37,142 nucleotides of DNA, taken from positions 2,503 to 39,644 of the forward strand of contig SZWC01008639.1 in assembly GCA_023375785.1 (NCBI GenBank), in the 5' to 3' direction. Positions 9,560 through 19,114 of the stretch are shown piece after piece. The position numbers and the translations under genes were made by a program. This DNA is from Penium margaritaceum. Taxonomy: Eukaryota > Streptophyta > Zygnematophyceae > Desmidiales > Peniaceae. The notes below the pieces were generated by a model. That model was not told the DNA's origin. It made no database searches and saw nothing but the letters and a program-made list of their open reading frames with translations. Position 1 is the first letter of the stretch; each line of letters starts with the position of its first letter.

Positions 9560-10905
9560 GATAATCCAGTATGACTGCTTTGTATGTAGGTTCCAAAAAC
9601 TACATTGTTTGGATTCTCTGAATCTGGAAGAATACAAGTGGCGGCAGTCTCAGATGTATACTGACACGGAGAACAAGTTGTTATGCCCGACTCTGGAGAT
9701 CTTTGAGCAAGTATCATGTCTTCGTTCCACCACCTAGTAGTGGCAGGATATGTGGGATCATAATAGATGGGCCATGAATTCTCAGACCACTATCCCTGGA
9801 CAAGATGGAGTGTTGATTTCTGTAAGTGTTAGATGAAATGCAAACCATGTCCCTGGATCAAGGCTAGTAACAGAAGTTATGTTGGACTCCTCCAACAAAT
9901 TCTCATTGTTGAAACTGTGCATGAGTGTGTTAATATGTAGTTTCTAACTATTCTTCCACACACGGCCCCTGGCTATGATGTAATCTTGGTTGCTGTAGGT
10001 CCCTTGAAATTTTTCACACACTTCATTCCTACAATCACAAATGTGAACACACAAAAGACCGTTTGTCTCTTCTTTGAGAGTATTGTGAAATACCAGAGCC
10101 TGCCGTTGCACGCTATCTCCCAAAAACAACGTGCTACAAAGTGCTTTTACAAGATGAATGATTTCTTTTTTAGTGAGTATCAGAGTTCAATAGAACTATG
10201 CCCTTCAATCAATGGGAATGCAGATTGCATAAATTGCACTCTAGAGCAATGCATGTATGTGGAGCCCATCATGGATGACTAGAATCGGCAGAGTTTGCAA
10301 TGGAGAACTCAGTGAACGGTTCCAATCAGCTTACAATATTTCTTCTAAATAATGATCATCATCCAATGGTTCCTTCTTCATTGGTAAAGAATAGGAGAGA
10401 AGAGGGACAGGTTCCTTCTGCATTTTCCTTTCATGAGTGCACAGGATACTCCGTACAAGAGGCCAAGTTTCGTCTTCAAGCAGCTTGACAATGATGTGAG
10501 GAATATGCTGATAATATTTTCCATGTATTTCTTTATGAAATGGATGACAAGGTGTTTCTCAAAAACCATAATCCTTTGAATAGATTTGTATGGGAGGAAA
10601 AATCTTGTGCTGAAGTGGATCGGGCCATTTCCTAGCACTGTGTTTATTGAGCTGGTGGCAAACTCATTGCTGCTTCCACTGCGTCTAATGATGTATGATG
10701 TTTAATGTGTGAGGTTTCTGGGTCCATACACAGTAGAAGGAACACTTCAACTCCCACCGGAAATCCTTGTCGCAGATGGTCGATACAAGGTTCTTTGCCT
10801 ACTTTTTTACTGAGAATGTACACTGTGTTCACAAGTTGTAAGAATTTACTACGTCATATGGGCCACATGTGGACCTGCACTCAACTCATGAAAAGTACCA
10901 ATGTT
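9560..10905 (+). pseudogene. Ty3/gypsy integrase and chromodomain fossil
   Basis: Plus-strand translation shows a degraded zinc-binding part (CFVCRFQKLH near 9570-9600). An integrase core follows from about 9970: YDVILVAVGPLKFFTHFIPT, LFFESIVKYQSLPL, then INCTLEQCMYVEPIMDD ending at a stop near 10280. Further pieces follow: HHPMVPSSLVKNRREEG near 10350-10420, KWIGPF near 10610-10630, and a chromodomain-like YYVIWATCGP near 10845-10875. Several stops and frame changes separate the pieces, and the catalytic residues are mostly lost. It is a relic of an autonomous chromodomain gypsy element with no LTR identified. Confidence 0.75.
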
Positions 10906-10979
10906 GTGAATGTTTTTGGACCTTGTCCTCCCTCCCTCTTTTCCATAAAGAGAGTGCAAGGAAGAGGGGAGGGTGTGAG

Positions 10980-10993
10980 CAAGAGAGAGAGAC

Positions 10994-11035
<42 letters not shown>

Positions 11036-11152
11036 NNNNNNNNNNNNNNNNNNNNNNNNNNNNNNNNNNNNNNNNNNNNNNNNNNNNNNNNNNNNNNNNN
11101 NNNNNNNNNNNNNNNNNNNNNNNNNNNNNNNNNNNNNNNNNNNNNNNNNNNN

Positions 11153-11188
<36 letters not shown>

Positions 11189-11201
11189 GAAGAGAGAGAG
11201 G
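10980..11201. repeat. GA microsatellite with assembly gap
   Basis: (GA)n on the plus strand runs to the N run at 11036-11152 and resumes to 11201. The 117 N bases are unresolved sequence, so the array length is unknown. Long open frames reading RERERE here are translation of the repeat. Confidence 0.98.
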
Positions 11202-12049
11202 ATTATGATGATGAAAACACAAGGCTTGAAATTTTCTGTATTTTACCCATCACAGCAACATTGTACCTGAAGTTTGTTTAGCGCAAACCTCAAACTTTGT
11301 AAACACAAAACTCATACAAATCTTCAAGATTGGGATACAACCTTCATTGCTTGGGACTTAGAACAAGGAGGCAATGTAAGAACAAAAAGGGCCTCATGAG
11401 AATCAATGCTTCTAAGTCACCATGCACAGGGTCATTGATGACAATGGCCCCAAGAGTGACGTGGAGGAAAAAACCCCTCTCATGAGCCTTGGAAGATATG
11501 CGGTGGCTTACGAAAAAGTCTTCTTGCATGAGCTGCAGCTAGCAACCACTACAACCATGAAAAACATCATAGTTCTCATTGAATTCCCAACAACAGTAGA
11601 GTTTTATGAAGATAAACATCACAGTTTTTGAGGTTACGCAGACAGAATGTAAGAGAGGTAGTGGAGGGATAACGAGTCTGGAGAAAATGGAACACTTGAA
11701 CTTATCAGTGATTGTACTTCAATGAAAAGTGTGAAAACAATCAAGTTCATAAACATGAGCAATGAAACACAGATTAGGCATGTTGTCTGAATGATATGTG
11801 GAGAATGATGCAAGCATTATGCACAGACATCAAAATGACGTGCTGTCTGAACCTCTGGGCCGAGCAAGCTAAACCCTATGCAATGAGCACACATAATTCA
11901 GGGTTCAGCCGCAAAATAGAGGTCAAAACAGTCCAAACACCAAATTAGGACATGGACCCAGTGCAATGAGATCGTAGTGCCTTCATATGCCACACCAGGC
12001 CGTGGTAGCCACATGCATGCCTCTAGGTATGCCACATTTCTGAGCAGGA
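11202..12049. other. No gene seen; contains a dispersed-repeat block at 11340-11530
   Basis: No domain or RNA gene is visible. The block 11340-11530 resembles 21964-22140. Shared landmarks include a start like GGGACYYAGAACAAG, then CACCATGCACAGGGTCATTGAT versus its diverged form, then GCCCCAAGAGTG. On the minus strand both read TLGAI followed by INDP, hinting at a common coding or untranslated origin that I cannot name. Confidence 0.4.
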
Positions 12050-12572
12050 TCCCTCAGTTGCCACGCCTACATCATGTGTCCATACGAGCATGGTCATGAG
12101 CCGAGAGGTCGCCATTATCTATTGGCACATGCATACACAATGAGACTCCTCCATGACATGATGGAGAACAGTTCCATGTATGTATGATCAGGGACAATAC
12201 GATCGAGAAATAACACTCTGGTCGCAGATCCATGCAATCCGTTTCCACATTGATCTTTACACACACCACTGACTTCTTCATAAATTCAACGTGATGCTTG
12301 GCCGTAATCACCCAGAGGATTTCAATCTCACGTTGGTACACAAGGTCGCTCACATAGGCATCTTCATTTTGTGTCTTAGTAGCCATCAAGGAGCAATGAG
12401 TAATTACGTCAAAACTAGAGTCTAAGTTCTAGGAACCACATGTTCTACAACTTGACAATACCTTCTACCTGCCACATGCATGGACTCTGAGAATAATGAG
12501 CGAGGAGGTTGTATTTCTGGGGAAAACTGCCTGAGTTGTCGTGGCCAACAACGTGAGTGATCCAATGAGGTG
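12050..12572 (-). pseudogene. Old copia pol fossil A, 3' part (RT end and RNase H)
   Basis: Directly below the inserted element, minus-strand translation gives HLIGSLTLLATTTQ at 12572-12530, the same motif as IGSLMYLATTT in the 1-4043 element. Near 12275-12302 AKHHVEF corresponds to the TKHI motif of copia RNase H. The rest is heavily decayed. It continues fossil A from 14994 upward once the insertion is removed. Confidence 0.65.
12568..12572. repeat. Target-site duplication AGGTG (second copy 14989-14993)
   Basis: AGGTG abuts both outer LTR ends. Removing the element and one copy joins the YLHL codons at 14994-15005 to the HLIGSL codons at 12572, restoring a continuous alignment to copia RT, which confirms the boundaries. 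Confidence 0.92.
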
Positions 12573-13279
12573 TGTTGGCCTGAGGGTGAGTGTGCACCCT
12601 AGAAGGTCCCTAGCAGTGGCTGGTTCACACCACCAACTGTTTTTGGAGAGACTGAAACTGTGGAGGCAACTGGTTCTAAGGATGACAGAAAACTGGTCAG
12701 AGAGTGTGGCAATATTTTTGGCCTCAATTGACTGGGAATAAACTCTTGACCAAGGCCCACAAGCAGTGGCACTTTATAGCCACTGATCTAAGCTTTCCAG
12801 AACACCAAAGCATGCCAGATTTGGAGCTTCCTAGCAAATTCTATGGCTTGGTAGGCTTAGAGTGGCCCTTGGTAGGCTGTCCTTTTCCCACCTAGGAAGG
12901 CATCCCTTCCTTCCTCTAGAAGTTTCTGCCCCTTCCTAGATTCCTCAGCTTGCTTCTAGTAGGAGGGAAGGTATCCAGAAGACCAAGACACCTCTAGATG
13001 CCTTGTAGAACAAGTCACCCCTTCTAGAAGGTGTGCCACCTTCCTGGACCCTCACCTGGCCTTCTCGAAACTCAAGGAGGAATTCTAGAGTTTGAGCTAG
13101 GTTTCCGGCATCTATTTTTCACCTCCCTTGAGGCAGGGTAGAAATTGATATTGTGGGACTTGAACCCGGGCCCCTGCCTCTAGAGGTGGACACCATTAAC
13201 CACTAAGCCACTAAGGCTTGTCTTTTTGGTGTTCCTTTTTGGAGTCACTCCTGTCATGGTGAGGAGCATTACTCCAACA
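12573..13279 (-). repeat. 3' LTR of the 12573-14988 element
   Basis: The 707-bp copy matches 14367-14988 except in its middle, where it holds about 145 bp (roughly 12855-13000) that the other LTR replaces with a short palindrome. It also contains a tRNA-like segment. Confidence 0.9.
13145..13218 (-). other. tRNA-like Pol III promoter domain inside 3' LTR
   Basis: Reading the minus strand, TGGCTTAGTGG (13200-13210) fits the Pol III A-box consensus and GGTTCAAGTCC (13156-13166) fits the B box, at tRNA-like spacing. No paired acceptor stem is evident, so it is not a functional tRNA gene. It resembles the head of a tRNA-derived SINE captured in the LTR. Confidence 0.6.
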
Positions 13280-13291
13280 ATCTCCCCCTTA
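13280..13291 (-). promoter_or_regulatory. Polypurine tract before the 3' LTR
   Basis: The minus strand reads GTAAGGGGGAGAT (extending to 13292) ending immediately before TGTTGG. It is the expected plus-strand primer for reverse transcription. Confidence 0.75.
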
Positions 13292-13900
13292 CGCATCACC
13301 CAAGGCAGTCATCCATGCTCAACCTGCAACTGAAGAGCCTTTCTCCTCATGGGAGGCAAGCTCATTCTTTGTTGCTCCCTCCCACTCAGCCCCATCCTTG
13401 TGCAGTTCCTCCTTCACACTCCTCTTGCGTGAAGAAGACTTGTGCGAACCCAGTCCAAATATCCTTGTCGGCATCGTATCTCTTTGTCCTTCTTCGCATA
13501 CGGCTGCTCATGCGGGGCTGTTGAGGCGGTTGTTCTTGTTGTTATCTCCTTTCGGCGCCATCCTCTCCAAGCGCCTGCTCCCCCTCTCTTGGAGACCTTG
13601 GAGACATCGGTCAACTCCCCGCCTCCACGTCCATCTACGGTGCTTCGGATTCCTCATTCGAACTGGCCAAAATGAATTCTGCCGCTCGCCCATCGCTTCG
13701 GCGATCCTCTCCGGCTGGTGCTCCTACGAGGACGTCACCCTCATTCACGTCCTCCGGCGTCTCCCCATCAAGGAGTGGCAACCACTCCCCCCTTTTGGAG
13801 AGACCTGCCTCCTTATCCGTCCAACGGCTTTTCTCTTCGAACGTGACGTCATGACTGCGCACAATCTGCTGCCTCCTTGGGGCACTCTGATGTGAGTGAC
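13292..13900 (-). other. Interior of the non-autonomous element without recognisable domain
   Basis: Between the gag remnant and the purine tract I see only polar, charged translations in all minus frames, with no conserved motif. A 151-codon open stretch at 13635-14090 lies in another frame from gag and looks like chance. Confidence 0.5.
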
Positions 13901-14019
13901 TCAATCTGCTGCATGATCTCCATGATGCCGTCACCTTTGTTGGCTCGGAGGGTGACGAGCCGTTTGAAGATGAAGAGCTGATTGGCAAGGTTGCTTGACT
14001 GGTAGATGGAGCAAATTTT

Positions 14020-14298
14020 TTACCATGCTTTTGCGGCCAGGGTGCATCCTTTGATGTGCCCAAGTTGTGGTGGGCATAACGCGGACACAAGGAGCACCAA
14101 CGCCTTTTTGTTGCGCTTCTTGTATGCCTCCTTCACCTCATCTGTTGCAATTTCTGGCAGAGCAGTCTCATCACCCTTTACGAGCTCAAGCAGTCCCTTG
14201 TCGTCGAGGAAGACCTCAAACTGCCACCTCCACAAGGCAAAGCCTGTCCCATCAAACTTAAGGACAGTACGGTTGCTCTCTTGCTCGCTGGTCGCCAT
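14020..14298 (-). pseudogene. copia gag N-terminus (92 codons)
   Basis: The frame begins MATSEQESNRTVLKFDGTG and continues through FALWRWQFEVFLDDKGLLEL and ALCPPQLGHIKGCTLAAKAW, the start of a copia Gag (the UBN2/DUF4219-type region). A TAA at 14020-14022 stops it, but the same frame continues below with KICSIYQSSNLANQLFIFK and LRANKGDGIMEIMQQIESLT down to about 13900, so the real remnant is longer than the open frame. The ATG lies about 70 bp after the LTR, a normal gag position. No zinc knuckle or downstream domain remains. Gag would form the particle shell. Confidence 0.8.
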
Positions 14299-14350
14299 GT
14301 CTTGCTATTGGAAGCGTGAAATCAAGCTGGCTTGGAACCCCTTAGAGGCC

Positions 14351-14364
14351 TGGGTTCATAACCC
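14351..14364 (-). promoter_or_regulatory. Primer-binding site matching the tRNA-iMet anticodon arm
   Basis: On the minus strand GGGTTATGAACCCA starts two bases after the 5' LTR, the same distance as in the 4259-9013 element. It differs from that element's site by GG to AA within the core. Both fit the anticodon arm of initiator tRNA-Met, not the usual 3'-end complement TGGTATCAGAGC. Confidence 0.65.
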
Positions 14365-14640
14365 TTTGTTGGCCTGAGGGTGACTGTGCGCCCTGGAAGG
14401 TCCCTAGCAGTGGCTGGTTCACACCACCAACTATTTTTGGAGAGATTGAAACTGTGGAGGCAACTGGTTCCAAGGATGGCAGAAAACTGGTCAGAGAGTG
14501 AGGCAATAGTTTTTGCCTCAATTGACTGGGAATACAGCCTTGATCAAGGCTCACAAGAAGTGGAATTTTATAGCCAGTGATCTAAGCTTTCTGGAACACC
14601 AAAGCATGCCATATTTGGAGCTTCCTAGCAGATTCTATTC

Positions 14641-14700
14641 CTTCTAGAGTGGCCCTTGGTAGGCTGTCAAAGGACATCCTACCAAGGGCCACTCTAGAAG
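14641..14700. repeat. Perfect 23-bp inverted repeat present in only one LTR
   Basis: The arms 14641-14663 and 14678-14700 are exact reverse complements, separated by a 14-base loop. The arm sequence matches a single-copy stretch of the other LTR (the GAGTGGCCCTTGGTAGG region near 12859). The palindrome therefore looks like a local inverted duplication that replaced neighbouring LTR sequence. Confidence 0.95.
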
Positions 14701-14853
14701 CCATAGATACCTTGTAGGACAAGTCACCCCTTCTAGAAGGTGTGCCACCTTCCTGGACCCTCACCTGGCCTTCTCAAAACTCAAGGAGGAATTCTAGAGT
14801 TTGAGCTCATTTCCCGGCATCTGTTTTTCACCTCCCTTGAGGCATGGCAGAAA

Positions 14854-14927
14854 TTGATCCTACGGGAATTGAACCCGGGCCCATGCCTCTACAGGTGGAC
14901 ACCATTAACCACTAAGCCACCTTCGCT
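14854..14927 (-). other. tRNA-like Pol III promoter domain inside 5' LTR
   Basis: This is the second copy of the domain. Its A box TGGCTTAGTGG is at 14909-14919 and its B box GGTTCAATTCC at 14865-14875. The T-stem pairs better here (CGGG with CCCG around the loop) than in the other LTR. The shared position shows it was part of the LTR before insertion. Confidence 0.6.
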
Positions 14928-14993
14928 TGTCTTTTTGGTGTTCCTTTTTGGAGTCACTCCTGCCATGGTAAGGAGCATTACTCCAACAAGGTG

Positions 14994-16222
14994 CAGGTAC
15001 AAAGTCATATTGACTGGCTCCCTCAGTTGTGCTAGATCCTTGAACTTGAGGAAGCTCTTCCCATCAAGATTGATTGCGGTGGAGGCAATGGGAAGTGCTG
15101 CAAGGAGATTGGCACAGTGCTCCCATGTAGTCCATGCATAGCCTGCCTGATGAACATGCAAGGTCTGTGCGCACTACCTCACAATATCCTTCTCTAGAAA
15201 CACAAACATTGTTCCCAGGTCTTCCATCGAGTAGGCAGATTCCAGTAGTTTCTAAGTTACCGTCATGGCCTCCTGCTCTAAAGACTCATTGAGGACTTCA
15301 GCAACATCAACTAGGATGGCAATGAGGGGTGCAGGGGCCTCGGTGATGAGAAGTGACGATCGGAATCATTCTTCACATAACCAGCCCATCGGTGGGTCCG
15401 TGCCATCTCCTTCTTCCAGTATCAAGTTGCTGCTATCTCATTACTCCAGTATCAGTATGACTTAAGTCCATAAAAGGTCTTCCAAAGGTGATGGAAATGG
15501 TCACTGGCATCCTCAAACCTAGGAGGCTGGGCCATGTAAACCTCCTTGCCAAGCTTCCCGTGGAGGAAGACATTATTCACATCCATTGTTGAAGTTGCCA
15601 GCCGCATTGAGCCACCAAGCCTAGAAAGCCCCTTGCCTTGGTCACGCCTAGCAAACAGGCACAAACGTCTCAAAGTGGTGAATGCTCTTCACCTGCAAGA
15701 ATCCCCTTTCCGTTTAGCAGGCTTTCCAGTGATCCATTGACCAGTTTGGCTTCAGCTTCTTGCAGAGGACCAACTCAGCTCTATCAGCCTTTTGGCTTTG
15801 TGGGAGTTCCACAAGCTCATAGAATTGGTGGTCATAAAAATCCTGGTGCTCCTTCTTAGACGCATGGCACAACAGCTTTGTGTCTGGGCTAGCCAGTCCT
15901 CTCAGGGCGCTGGTGTCCGGGTGTCAGTGGCTCAACAGTGGGTGGCAAAAGCACGTGCCAGCAACAGTGGACTGACAATGATAGAATTAGCAGAGTCACA
16001 TGCAAGCTCAGACTTGTGCCTGATCAGTTCCATCCCAGTCAAGCAAGCAAGAAATGCCTCATGAGACACATGAAGATTGATTCCAAGCGCCTTGGCTTTG
16101 GCGTCACCACTATGCACATTGCGGGCTATCAGAACCCATGATTGACAACCAGACCCATGCGTTTTGGAAGTAATTGGCACAGGATGCCAATGCAACACCT
16201 GTGCAACTTTTTGTGGTGTCAT
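14994..16222 (-). pseudogene. Old copia pol fossil A, 5' part (linker and RT)
   Basis: Minus-strand translation, with several frame changes, follows the 1-4043 element closely. The linker has VHSGDAKAKALGIN near 16090-16130. RT pieces are FYELVELPQ near 15810-15830, then LCKKLKP, then MDVNNVFLHGKLGKEVYMAQ near 15530-15590. After YVKNDSD near 15365, HQAGYAWTTWEHCANLLAAL and NMTLYLHL (near 15000) match the segment after YVDD; YVDD itself is lost. Many stops show long decay. The insertion at 12573-14988 splits it from its RNase H end. Confidence 0.8.
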
Positions 16223-16322
16223 TGCGAGGAGAGTTGGTGTTATAGGAAGTAAAACTGTTCATCTGTATGCCTACAGTCTGGGAGGGGGATGAGGACGGTT
16301 GGGGAGGGAGGGGGGGGGAGGG

Positions 16323-16358
<36 letters not shown>

Positions 16359-16360
16359 NG
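16323..16360. repeat. GA microsatellite with one N
   Basis: (GA)n runs to about 16357 with an N at 16359, preceded by a G-rich stretch (16300-16322). It is the second of two GA arrays on the plus strand, each next to an unresolved base or gap. Confidence 0.95.
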
Positions 16361-17039
16361 GATAAGTGACCAGTCAATGAGGCTACCCTGTGAGGAAATC
16401 ATGTGGGGCCTGGCTGCCATCCGTAGGGACCGAGTACAACCACTCAGCAAGAATACTGACGGTGGCTGATGAATGCAGCCAGAAAACAATGGAAGAATGG
16501 CCCCTAGGAGCCTGGTAACCATTAAATCCACACACACCTAGACAAAAATAGAATAATTGCACATCAACGATAAGTTCATGTGGTGCATGCATGTTCATAC
16601 CTTTTCTAGGTAAATCTTCCTACAGATTGCTTCTCTCATCAGTGGGCCAGCACAGACTGTGTTGGCCATATCATCAATGATAATCTGCTCAGATCGGGTC
16701 ACTTCCATATCCCTGTGGGATTTCTCTATCAAAACTAGGCTGTAGGATCTGGATCAGTCCTAAAAAATGTACTCCAGAATCTTTCATTTGCCTGAAATCA
16801 TGCGCATGTGGTTGCACTCAAGAGGCCTTTGTGTGTAGAACGTTTTCAGAATCAATGCCAACACTTCCCCATGACTCATTGATGGAAAACCTACCATGAA
16901 ACAAAGGGGTGAATGGAAGGACACATAAAGAAGAACATTTTAGACAGAGGAAGAGTGGCAAGAGGAAGAATGGTGCAAAGAATTCATCAGGAACATCACA
17001 AGCATGTAGCAAAGACATTGATTTCACAGCCATTTTGGA
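16361..17039. repeat. Gene-free stretch sharing a diverged repeat with 18600-19060
   Basis: No domain is recognisable. Several landmarks recur in the same order in 18600-19060: GTCAATGAGGC, GGCCCCTAGGA-like, GCATGCATGTT, CTGCTCAGA and CATGTGGTTG. Both copies lie just upstream (minus sense) of a copia pol fossil, so they are probably the same upstream part of one element family, possibly around protease. Confidence 0.5.
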
Positions 17040-18500
17040 AGAGCCACTGCTTAGAGCTTTGATTAGAAGGTAATTTCATTGCTGAAGATTGTAGACAAGA
17101 AGAACTTGAACTTTTTTTGTCACTTTATACTCACAAACAAAATGATGTTCCACGTTAATGCACTTTGAGTGTGAATGATGCATGCCATCTTGCTCGGAAA
17201 TTGCGGTGATGGTTTGATCGCCACAATGCATGGTGATGTAGTGGATGTCAACATATAGTTGCTACAGAAAGGAAGGCAGCCCCATGCTCTCACACAAACA
17301 TAAGCTGAGAGCCACTTGTTCAGATTTTCTTGAGCTTTGATCAACACATCCCTGCTTATTGCTCTTCCAGGAGGTGGTACTACCATCAAAATAGAAAATG
17401 TAGCTTGCACAACTATACCCAGTCGCTGTCCGTGTAGGCCACGACTATGGGTTGTGTAAAGTAGCAGAGTCCTATGTAGACTGTAGATGATACATACATA
17501 ATGACTCTTTTTGAGGCCTCCAAGTGATTATCCTGGGTTCACTGGGAGTACTATGCAAGGTCGTTGACAGCAAATGCAACGTCAGTGTGTGCTTCTGTCA
17601 CAAGATACATGAGTTGGCCTATGACATGGAGGTTACATTTTGCATCGACAGTCTCTCCTAGCTTCAACACATCCTATGAATTCAGCAATCTCTGTACTGT
17701 TGGAGCCATTGGAGTCGAAAATTTGAAAATGAAAACCATTAGTTGAGAAAAATGGTCCAGTATACTATGCATGTGTGTGGCATGTGGACATGCAATGCAC
17801 GATGCTGCCTATTACACCTGAGCTCCATACAAAGGATGATTCATTTTGGACCATAATCCTTCCTTATCCATGCATGATATAGAAGGGCCTTGACCCACTG
17901 GACTGCAGATGGGCTAGGGGAGGCAATGAGAATATCATCGCCAAAGACAATGATGGCCATTCATGGGGAAAACAGAGGGTTGAGAAATAACTTCAGATCA
18001 AATATGCTACATCAAAATCTACCCTTCTAGAAGTCAGCTATAGAATCCATTTTCCATCACTGCAGTGACTGCCTCAGGCCTCTCATGGCCTAGCACTATT
18101 GCCGGGCCTTTTCCATGCCATGAACCAGGCAGCTGAATCATGTAAATCTCCTTGTTGATCTTGCCATGCACTAATTCGTTGCTTACATCAAGCTATTTGA
18201 GAAACCAAGTGTGATTTACATCCAGACTGAGAGGAGCACGCAGAGTGGTGTTATAACCAACAGGCACAAAATTCTCATGGAAGTTGACTTCAGGGATTCT
18301 TGAGAAACCATTGGCAGTCAACTGCACTTTGTACCAATCAACTGAGCAATCCACCTTCAGAATTTGGCGGGAAACCCTTCACACAGAGACACCCTTATGA
18401 GTGGGGGGCAGGTCGAGAATCTCAAAGACACCTTCTTCATCAAGGCTATAATGAGGGGATAGAATGAAATGAGTGGATTCAGCACATTATAAGAAGTTTA
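17040..18500 (-). pseudogene. Old copia pol fossil B (RT and RNase H)
   Basis: Minus-strand pieces in order: VFEILDLPPTHKGVSV near 18390-18440, VQLTANGFSRIPEVNFHENF near 18270-18330, and LDVSNELVHGKINKEIYMIQ near 18135-18195. At about 17925-17960 IIVFGDDILIASPS is the RT active site with FGDD in place of YVDD. Then GQLMYLVTEAHTDVAFAVND near 17570-17630, the RNase H start AYTDSDW near 17420-17440, and MHCGDQT...KCINVEHHFV near 17130-17230. Frame changes and stops are frequent, but the domain order is complete. It is a separate insertion from fossil A, because both contain the same RT motifs. Confidence 0.82.
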
Positions 18501-19114
18501 AGCCGCAGACCAAGTGACACGGGCCCTTGACTTTTCTCCAAGTCATCCCATTGATACAAATACTTGGAGGAATACCGTGCAACACTGAGAGTGAGGTGTG
18601 TGGCAGGATGAATGACCTGTCAATGAGGCCACATATGCATGGCTATTTCTCGTGGAATCAACACTACCCTTGGGGTTTGAGTACACATTGGTGTCAAAAA
18701 AAAAATCCAAAATCATGACCCCTAGGGAACAGCAACCTTGCAGCTAGAGATTCCCAACACACCGAGCATGCAATCACACAATCCCACATCTCCTGTCACT
18801 GTATGGATTGCATGCATGTTTTTTTCTCTCTTCTTGGTATGGCCACTTAGACATTGTTTATCCCATCAATAGGCTGACAAGAAAGTGATCGGCATGGAAT
18901 CCATGGTAACCTGCTCAGACTAAGTCATCGCCTCAGCCTCGTGTGCTTCATCACTTCAGATTAATGTGTAAGGCCCGGTGTAGTACTTAATAAATTACTT
19001 CCCTCTTTCTAAGTTTCTTACAACCATCTTCATGTGGTTGTAGTAGAGAGGCATCTCTGTGTCAATAACTCATAGACATGACAACAATATCTCACGCAGG
19101 GGGCTAGCCAGGCA
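18501..19114. other. No gene seen; upstream flank of copia fossil B
   Basis: This stretch contains the second copy of the diverged repeat described at 16361-17039. No protein domain or RNA gene is visible. Confidence 0.5.

Larger units (their letters stand above)
12573..14988 (-). mobile_element. Non-autonomous copia LTR element carrying only gag start, with TSD
   Basis: Two direct repeats, 12573-13279 and 14367-14988, have perfect ends TGTTGG...CCAACA. They are flanked by identical AGGTG at 12568-12572 and 14989-14993. Orientation is minus: primer site at 14351-14364 after the right (5') LTR, purine tract at 13280-13291 before the left (3') LTR. The 1.09-kb interior encodes only the start of copia gag. 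With no protease, integrase or RT it must be mobilised in trans. It is inserted in the RT-RNase H part of copia fossil A. Confidence 0.92.
14367..14988 (-). repeat. 5' LTR of the 12573-14988 element
   Basis: The 622-bp copy runs from TGTTGG to CCAACA. It carries the tRNA-like segment and a unique palindrome at 14641-14700. The insertion-sized difference from the other LTR arose after, or during, integration. Confidence 0.9.

Noticed and set aside
10705..11270. Open frames through the GA repeat with Arg-Glu strings
   Set aside because: They depend on the microsatellite and on 117 unknown bases.
13145..13218. A functional tRNA gene
   Set aside because: A and B boxes are present, but there is no paired acceptor stem and the copy sits inside a duplicated LTR, so it is at most a tRNA-derived promoter domain.
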